Below are positions 7,076 through 11,509 of a stretch of 11,509 nucleotides of DNA, piece by piece. This stretch comes from RCIO01 sp964629765 (GTDB lineage Bacteria > Pseudomonadota > Alphaproteobacteria > Rhizobiales > Rhizobiaceae): positions 1-11,509 of the forward strand of contig CAZVTK010000143.1 in assembly GCA_964629765.1 (NCBI GenBank). Reading direction: 5' to 3'. Positions within the stretch are counted from its first letter, which is position 1, and every line of letters starts with the position of its first letter. Made by a program: the position numbers and the translations under genes. The notes under the pieces are model-generated. The model saw only the letters and a list, made by a program, of their open reading frames with translations, did not search any database and had not been told where the DNA came from.

Positions 7076-7933
7076 ATGAAGACCAACAAGATTGCCTTCC
7101 AGGGCGAGCCCGGAGCCAATTCCGACACCGCTTGCCGCAACATGTATCCGGCCATGGAGCCGCTGCCTTGCCCGACCTTCGAGGACGCGTTCAACGCGGT
7201 CGAGGCGGGCAAGGCCGACCTCGCCATGATCCCGATCGAGAACACGATCGCCGGCCGCGTCGCCGACATCCACCACCTGCTGCCCGAATCGCGGCTCAAC
7301 ATCGTCGGCGAGTACTTCCTGCCGATCCATTTCGACCTGATGGTGCTGCCCGGCGTGTCGCGCGACGAGGTGAAGGTCGTGCACAGCCATATCCATGCGC
7401 TCGGCCAGTGCCGCAAATACATCCGCAAGAACCGCTGGAAGCCGGCCGTGGCCGGCGACACGGCGGGAGCGGCGCGCCTGATCCGTGACCTCGGCGACCG
7501 CAGCCTCGCCGCGCTCGCCCCGCCGCTGGCGGCCGAGCTCTACGGGCTCGACACGCTGGAGAGGAGCGTCGAGGACGCCGAGAACAACGTCACTCGCTTC
7601 GTCGTGCTGACCAAGGACCGCGCGCACGCGCCGCGCGCCGAGGCCGGCCGGCGGATGATGACCACCTTCGTCTTCCGGGTGCAGAACATTCCGGCCGCGC
7701 TCTACAAGGCGATGGGCGGCTTCGCCACCAACGGCGTCAACATGACCAAGCTGGAGAGCTACCAGCTCGGCGGCACCTTCTTCGCCACCCAGTTCTATGC
7801 GGACATCGAGGGCCACCCCGACGACCCGAACGTGGCGCAGGCGCTGAAGGAGCTGGCCTTCTTCTCGCGCGAGGTGCGCGTGCTCGGCGTCTATGAGGGG
7901 CACGCGTTCCGCGACCAGGTGCCCGCCGAATAG
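7076..7933 (+). CDS. pheA: Prephenate dehydratase (monofunctional, with ACT domain)
   Basis: A cytosolic enzyme that converts prephenate to phenylpyruvate, water and CO2 in phenylalanine synthesis; 285 residues, the usual length of the stand-alone form without chorismate mutase. The catalytic domain spans about 5-180: FQGEPGANS (8-16), PIENTIAGRV (53-62), DTAGAA (128-133) and the catalytic TRF motif at 173-175. An ACT regulatory domain follows at about 195-270, with LESYQLGG at 225-232 in place of the LESRP seen in many PheA proteins. That variant is, from memory, common in alphaproteobacteria, but it bears on feedback inhibition. I chose ATG 7076 because the protein then begins MKTNKIAFQGEPG as expected. 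A TTG at 7031 in the same frame would add 15 unconserved-looking residues. Convergent with gtrA. Confidence 0.96.
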   Translation: MKTNKIAFQGEPGANSDTACRNMYPAMEPLPCPTFEDAFNAVEAGKADLAMIPIENTIAGRVADIHHLLPESRLNIVGEYFLPIHFDLMVLPGVSRDEVKVVHSHIHALGQCRKYIRKNRWKPAVAGDTAGAARLIRDLGDRSLAALAPPLAAELYGLDTLERSVEDAENNVTRFVVLTKDRAHAPRAEAGRRMMTTFVFRVQNIPAALYKAMGGFATNGVNMTKLESYQLGGTFFATQFYADIEGHPDDPNVAQALKELAFFSREVRVLGVYEGHAFRDQVPAE

Positions 7934-7936
7934 AGC

Positions 7937-8056
7937 AAAACGCGTGAGGGCGGCCTGCAAATGGCGTTTTGCTGCGCTCCGGTGCTCACGTACCTGAATG
8001 TACGCTTCGCTCCGGTGCTCGCAAACCACCATTTTCGACTCGCCCTGACGCGTTTT
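7937..8056. repeat. 120-bp imperfect palindrome between convergent pheA and gtrA
   Basis: Three pairs of arms share a single axis. The outer pair is AAAACGCGTGAGGGCG (7937-7952) with CGCCCTGACGCGTTTT (8041-8056), one mismatch. The middle pair is near 7959-7972 and 8021-8034 (AAATGG...TTTGC type), with two mismatches. The central pair is CGTAC (7989-7993) with GTACG (8000-8004). Between the middle and central arms lies the same 13-mer, CGCTCCGGTGCTC, in direct orientation on both sides (7975-7987 and 8008-8020), so these segments do not pair with each other. The whole fills the gap between two converging genes and could form a long hairpin acting as a bidirectional terminator. It looks like a member of a repeat family. 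Confidence 0.75.
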
Positions 8057-8067
8057 GAGCGCCGCGG

Positions 8068-8424
8068 CTAGAAGATGCGGGTGTAGCTCGCATAGTTGAA
8101 CAGCATCGCCCCGGCGCCGGCGCCCGTCAGCGCCAGCGCCGGGGGAAGCCCCGCGAGCACCAGCGCGGCATAGATCGCGGCGTTGACGGCAAGGCCGCCG
8201 AGGCTCGCCGAGACGTAGAGGACGAAGCTGCGCGGGCCGATGCGCTCGCGCGCCTCGAACGTGTAGGCGGCGTTGATGAGGTAGGTGACCGAGACGGCGA
8301 CGGCGAAGGAGACGGCGCGGCCGAGCCACGGCCCCGCGCCCAGCGAGAGCATGAGGAGCAGCACGCCGAGATCGACCGCGAAGCCGGTCGCGCCGGCAAG
8401 GCCGAAGCGCGCGACGCGTTTCAT
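8068..8424 (-). CDS. GtrA-family membrane protein
   Basis: A small integral membrane protein of 118 residues, matching the GtrA-like family (typically 115-140 residues, four helices). Membrane segments lie at about 7-28, 33-51, 66-90 and 94-112. The family's repeated asparagine-aromatic signatures are seen as YLINAAYTF (48-56) and LFNYASYTRIF (108-118). Its ATG overlaps the stop codon of the upstream glycosyltransferase by four bases (ATGA), so the two are probably translated together. GtrA proteins are thought to help flip polyprenyl-phosphate-linked sugars across the inner membrane, so the pair probably modifies a cell-surface glycan. The sugar and acceptor cannot be inferred. The name gtrA is used only for the family. 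Confidence 0.88.
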   Translation of the reverse strand: MKRVARFGLAGATGFAVDLGVLLLMLSLGAGPWLGRAVSFAVAVSVTYLINAAYTFEARERIGPRSFVLYVSASLGGLAVNAAIYAALVLAGLPPALALTGAGAGAMLFNYASYTRIF

Positions 8425-9431
8425 CCGCGCGGCGTCAGGCCGAGATAGAACAGCCGCTTGACCTCGTGGCGCATGCGCCGCGTCTGGTCGAGGATGAGGC
8501 CGGCGAACAGCGAGAACACCGAGACGGCGCCGAGGAAGCCCGCCAGCATCGCCGTCGGGAAACGCTCGACAAGCCCGGTGGCGAAGAATGCGGAGACAAC
8601 CGGCGCCGCGAGCCCCAGCGAAAGGGCGGCGAGCACGGCCGAGGCGCCGGCGAAGAAGGCGAGCGGCCGTTCGCTTTCCACCAGCCGCAGGATGGTGAGC
8701 AGGATGCGCGCGCCGTCGCGGAATGTGCGCAGCTTGCTGGCGGAATTGGCCGGGCGCTCGCGATAGGCCGCCTCGACCTCGCGCATCGGCATGCCGAGCT
8801 CGAGCGCATGCACCATCAGCTCCGTCTCCAGCTCGAAGCCCGTCGAGACGAGCGGAAAGCTCTTCACGAAGCGGCGCGACAGCGCCTTATAGCCCGACAG
8901 CATGTCGCGCAGCCGCGACTGGAACAGGGTGGCTACCGTGCCGGTCAGCATGCGGTTGCCGAAGGCGTGGCCCGGCCGGTAGGCGGCGGCGCTCTCGTGC
9001 CGGCGCGCGGCGTTGACGAAATCGAGCCTCTCTCCGACCAGCGCCTCGACCATGCCGCGGGCGGCCTCGGCGTCGTAGGTGTCGTCGCCGTCGACCAGCA
9101 GGTAGACGTCGGCGTCGACGTCGGCGAAGGCGCGGCGCACGGCGTTGCCCTTGCCCGGGCGCGGCTCGTGGCGCACCAGCGCGCCGGCCTCATCCGCCAG
9201 CTCGGCGGTGCGGTCGGTGGAGCCGTTGTCGTAGACATAGATCTCGGCCTCCGGCAGCGCCTGGCGGAAATCCGTCACCACCTTGGCGACCGTTGCCTCC
9301 TCGTTGCGGCAGGGCACGATGACCGCGATCCGCACGACGAGCCGGGCAAGGCGCTCGACCGGGCTTTCCGGTCGGACGGTAAAGGGGGCGGTGAAGGGAG
9401 CGGCCGGTGCCGCGCGGCGCTCGAATGTCAT
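8421..9431 (-). CDS. Family 2 glycosyltransferase, polyprenyl-phosphate (DPM1/GtrB-like) type
   Basis: A 336-residue inner-membrane GT-A fold enzyme that probably transfers a sugar from a nucleotide sugar to polyprenyl phosphate. The catalytic domain begins at about 34 with IAVIVPCRNEEATV (35-48). It continues with DNGSTD (68-73), the metal-binding DXD region DGDDTYD (114-120), SGYKALSRRF (179-188) and GFELETEL (198-205). Two C-terminal membrane helices (about 258-284 and 293-316) match the GtrB/ArnC-like arrangement. The first 33 residues are proline/alanine-rich and unlike the family, so the true start may lie later, for instance at a GTG near residue 33; no convincing ribosome site settles this. 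It is the first gene of a two-gene unit with the GtrA-family protein and is divergent from tetR. Confidence 0.9.
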   Translation of the reverse strand: MTFERRAAPAAPFTAPFTVRPESPVERLARLVVRIAVIVPCRNEEATVAKVVTDFRQALPEAEIYVYDNGSTDRTAELADEAGALVRHEPRPGKGNAVRRAFADVDADVYLLVDGDDTYDAEAARGMVEALVGERLDFVNAARRHESAAAYRPGHAFGNRMLTGTVATLFQSRLRDMLSGYKALSRRFVKSFPLVSTGFELETELMVHALELGMPMREVEAAYRERPANSASKLRTFRDGARILLTILRLVESERPLAFFAGASAVLAALSLGLAAPVVSAFFATGLVERFPTAMLAGFLGAVSVFSLFAGLILDQTRRMRHEVKRLFYLGLTPRG

Positions 9432-9549
9432 GGCTTTGCCCGGCTCCGGTTGAACCCGGCCGAACCTAGCGCGCGGGCGTTACCCCCCGGTAAAGCCGTC
9501 ACCGGTCTGCATCGGGCCGGCAGCGGGCGAAAATGGCCGCTTGATTTTC

Positions 9550-9565
9550 TCAATCAAATGATTGA
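9550..9565. promoter_or_regulatory. Palindromic operator candidate upstream of tetR
   Basis: Perfect 7-bp arms, TCAATCA (9550-9556) and TGATTGA (9559-9565), are separated by AA and end 9 bp before the tetR ATG. Size and symmetry fit a TetR-family dimer site. It lies in AT-rich sequence inside a GC-rich region and probably mediates autorepression of the tetR-MFS unit. It may also affect the divergent glycosyltransferase, whose start is about 120 bp away. Confidence 0.7.
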
Positions 9566-9574
9566 TGGAAAGCC

Positions 9575-10168
9575 ATGACCGAATACCAGCCCGTCGCCGG
9601 CCGGCCCGGCGAGATCGCGCTCGCCGCGCGGGCGCTGACCGCCGAGCGCGGCTTCGAGGGCCTGCGCACGCGCGACATCGCCGCGCGAGTCGGCATCAAC
9701 GTCGCCACGCTGCACTATCACGTGCCCACCAAGGAGGCGCTGATCGAGCTGGTGGCGCGCTCGCTGCGTGACGATTTCGTGGCGCAGAACAAGGCGCGCC
9801 CGCGCGACGGCCTGCCGGCGCTGGAGCAGCTCAGGCTCGAATTCCTCGATTTTCGCGAAACGCTGGTCGACAGGCCCGAGCTGTTCGTCGTCATGACCGA
9901 GCTCACCGAGCGCGCGCGCCGCGACGAAAAGGTGCGGGCCGTGGTCGGTCCCATGCTCGCCTTCGCGCATGGCGAGCTGGCGCGCATCCTGGCGCTCGGC
10001 CGCGCCGAAGGTGCGTTCCGCGCCGATCTCGACCCCGAGGCCGGCGCGCTGATGATCTTCGGCACGATGATCGCGACCCAGCGCACGCCGAAGCGCAGCG
10101 CCGAGCTGTTCGACCGCGCTTGCGCCGAGCTTCTGCGCGCGGTCGTCCGGCCCGGCCTCCACGCATGA
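9575..10168 (+). CDS. TetR-family transcriptional regulator
   Basis: A 197-residue DNA-binding repressor, typical TetR length. The N-terminal helix-turn-helix covers about 12-58, with TRDIAARVGINVATLHYHVP at 32-51 as the recognition part, followed by the conserved TKEALIELV. The rest is an all-helical ligand-binding and dimerisation domain that is not diagnostic; the inducer is unknown. The stop overlaps an in-frame ATG of the downstream exporter frame (ATGA at 10165-10168), and a palindromic operator lies just before its start. This gives the common arrangement of an efflux pump controlled by its own repressor, with an inducer likely related to the pump's substrate. No clear ribosome site: GGAAAG precedes the ATG at close spacing. 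Confidence 0.93.
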   Translation: MTEYQPVAGRPGEIALAARALTAERGFEGLRTRDIAARVGINVATLHYHVPTKEALIELVARSLRDDFVAQNKARPRDGLPALEQLRLEFLDFRETLVDRPELFVVMTELTERARRDEKVRAVVGPMLAFAHGELARILALGRAEGAFRADLDPEAGALMIFGTMIATQRTPKRSAELFDRACAELLRAVVRPGLHA

Positions 10169-10170
10169 AC

Positions 10171-10206
10171 CGCCCGGCAAACCGCCCGCAAAATCGCCCG
10201 GCAAAC
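10171..10206 (+). repeat. Three 12-bp tandem repeats at the tetR-MFS junction
   Basis: CGCCCGGCAAAC (10171-10182), CGCCCGCAAAAT (10183-10194) and CGCCCGGCAAAC (10195-10206) are followed by a partial CGC. Units one and three are identical; the middle differs at a few positions. Because 12 is a multiple of three, the array keeps frame with the exporter: if translated from ATG 10165 it would encode repeating Asn-Arg-Pro-X units. It ends immediately before the exporter's ribosome site. Confidence 0.85.
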
Positions 10207-10209
10207 CGC

Positions 10210-10214
10210 AAGGA
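10210..10214 (+). promoter_or_regulatory. Ribosome binding site favouring the exporter start at 10222
   Basis: AAGGA followed by 7 nt and ATG (10222). No comparable site precedes the overlapping ATG at 10165, so 10222 is the more likely main start. Confidence 0.6.
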
Positions 10215-10221
10215 AACTCCG

Positions 10222-11509
10222 ATGTCCTCCCCGCAACCGGCCGCCGCCGAGGCCGCCTACCCGCAAAACCGCTGGACGGCGCTGTTCATCCTGCTCCTCG
10301 CCAGCTTCATGAACCTGATCGACGTGACGATCGTCAACGTCGCCCTGCCGCGCATGCAGGCGAGCATGGGCGCCACTTCCAGCCAGATCGAGTGGGTGGT
10401 GGCGGCCTATGTGCTCGCCTTCGCGCTCGGGCTTCTGCCCTTCGGCCGGCTGGGCGACACGGCAGGGCGCGTGCGCATGTTCCTGATCGGCGTCGCCGCC
10501 TTCACCGTCATGTCGGCGCTGTGCGGGCTGGCGCCGGATATGAACACGCTGATCGTCTTCCGCGCGTTGCAGGGCTTTGCCGGCGCGCTGATGACGCCGC
10601 AGGTGCTGGCCATCGTGGCGGTGATCTTCCCGTCGCGCGAGCGCGGCGGCGCCTTCGCCATGTTCGGCCTTGCCGCCGGCCTTGCCTCGGTGACCGGGCC
10701 GCTCGCCGGCGGCCTGCTGATCGAGGGCGACTTCTTCGGGCTCGACTGGCGGCCGATCTTCCTCGTCAACGTGCCGGTCGGGCTGCTGACGGTGCTCGCC
10801 GGCTGGCTGGCGCTGCCGAAGATGCCGGGCCACCCTGCGCTCAGGCACGACCTGCCGGGCGTGCTGATCGCCGGGGCCGCGGTGTTCCTGCTGATCTTCC
10901 CGCTGATCGAGGGCCGCGGCTTCGGTTGGCCGTGGTGGGCCTTCGCCATGGTGGCCGCCGCGCTCGCGGCGATCGTCGCCTTCTACCTCCACGAGCGCGG
11001 CCGCGCCGCGGCGGGGCTGAGCCAGCTTCTGCCGGTGAGCCTCATGTCGAACGGCAATTTCCTGCTCGGCTCGATCATGGCCATGACCTTCTTCTCGGGC
11101 GTGGCCGGCTTCTTCCTCGTGCTCGCGGTGTTCCTGCAAGGCGGCTTCGGCTTCTCGCCGCTGCAATCGGGCCTTGCCACGCTCCCGTTCCCGGTCGGCG
11201 TGCTGGTTGCCTCCTTCGTGTCGGGACGCCTGCGCCAGCGCTGGCAGAAGCCGCGCATTGCCATCGGCGCGGCGGTCCTGATCGCCGGCATGGCGCTGCT
11301 GTCGCGGGTTGTGTCGGGCATCGGCGACGCGGTCGACCACTGGCAGCTCGCCGCGCCGCTGGCGATCTGCGGCTTCGGCATGGGCACGGCGATCGCGCCG
11401 CTGTTCCAGACCGTGCTCGCCGCCGTGCCCGGCCGCGACGCCGGCGCCGGCTCGGGCGCCTTGCAGAGCTTCCAGCAGATCGGCAGCGCGCTCGGCATCG
11501 CCATCACCG
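10222..11509 (+). CDS. DHA2-family (14-TM) MFS drug/H+ antiporter, partial (C-terminus off window)
   Basis: Inner-membrane efflux pump of the major facilitator superfamily, EmrB/QacA-like DHA2 branch, with 429 residues before the window ends (the family is usually about 470-520). Motifs from the chosen start: D1 as LIDVTIVNVALP (32-43), motif A as GRLGDTAGR (75-83), RALQGFAGA (114-122), motif C as GLASVTGPLAGG (153-164), and FLVNVPVG (180-187). Near the cut end GAGSGALQSFQQIGSALGIA is typical DHA2 sequence. The start at ATG 10222 has a good ribosome site. An in-frame ATG at 10165 overlapping the tetR stop would add 19 residues made of Asn-Arg-Pro-X repeats. It probably exports a toxic organic compound sensed by the adjacent TetR; the substrate is unknown. 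Confidence 0.93.
   Translation, partial: MSSPQPAAAEAAYPQNRWTALFILLLASFMNLIDVTIVNVALPRMQASMGATSSQIEWVVAAYVLAFALGLLPFGRLGDTAGRVRMFLIGVAAFTVMSALCGLAPDMNTLIVFRALQGFAGALMTPQVLAIVAVIFPSRERGGAFAMFGLAAGLASVTGPLAGGLLIEGDFFGLDWRPIFLVNVPVGLLTVLAGWLALPKMPGHPALRHDLPGVLIAGAAVFLLIFPLIEGRGFGWPWWAFAMVAAALAAIVAFYLHERGRAAAGLSQLLPVSLMSNGNFLLGSIMAMTFFSGVAGFFLVLAVFLQGGFGFSPLQSGLATLPFPVGVLVASFVSGRLRQRWQKPRIAIGAAVLIAGMALLSRVVSGIGDAVDHWQLAAPLAICGFGMGTAIAPLFQTVLAAVPGRDAGAGSGALQSFQQIGSALGIAIT

Noticed and set aside
6980..8329. Minus-strand open frame (449 codons) across pheA, the palindrome and gtrA
   Set aside because: Covers parts of two real genes and an intergenic repeat; its product has no recognisable family.
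9718..11340. Minus-strand open frame (540 codons) opposite tetR and the MFS gene
   Set aside because: Low-complexity charged composition with no domain, and it spans two well-supported plus-strand genes.

Overview
This GC-rich window reads as ordinary chromosome from an alphaproteobacterium of the order Rhizobiales (Hyphomicrobiales), most likely near Mesorhizobium, Aquamicrobium or other Phyllobacteriaceae. The placement rests on the base composition, the rhizobial form of the yej operon with two binding-protein genes, a CycM-type membrane cytochrome c next to pheA, and a palindromic intergenic element resembling the Rhizobium-specific RIME repeats. It is inference from remembered families, not from a search.

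Layout. Positions 1-5988, minus strand: a peptide ABC importer operon of the YejABEF (microcin C type) family, transcribed right to left. It runs as two tandem YejA-like binding proteins (4096-5988, then 2219-4099), a 210-bp gap holding a large palindromic element, permease YejB (911-2008), and permease YejE (1-914, cut by the window edge). The ATPase YejF is expected just beyond the left edge. Four-base overlaps link the two binding-protein genes and yejB to yejE. One binding protein has a Sec signal peptide and the other a twin-arginine signal.

Positions 6095-6757, minus strand: a membrane-anchored monohaem cytochrome c followed by a strong intrinsic terminator. A 318-bp divergent intergenic region follows, with a nested GC-rich hairpin and a possible tiny upstream ORF. 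Positions 7076-7933, plus strand: monofunctional prephenate dehydratase (pheA) with an ACT domain. Between pheA and the convergent gtrA gene lies a 120-bp imperfect palindrome (7937-8056) containing a 13-bp direct repeat.

Positions 8068-9431, minus strand: a two-gene unit of a family 2 polyprenyl-phosphate-type glycosyltransferase and a GtrA-family membrane protein, overlapping by 4 bp and probably serving cell-envelope glycosylation. Positions 9575-11509, plus strand: a TetR-family regulator with a clean palindromic operator before its start, followed by a 14-TM-type (DHA2) MFS exporter truncated by the window end. The two are coupled through a junction carrying three 12-bp tandem repeats.

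I see no mobile element, CRISPR array, tRNA or rRNA, and no clearly new multi-gene system. The most noteworthy features are the Sec/Tat pair of YejA paralogues, the two large palindromic intergenic elements, the pheA leader, and the repeat-bearing tetR-MFS junction.
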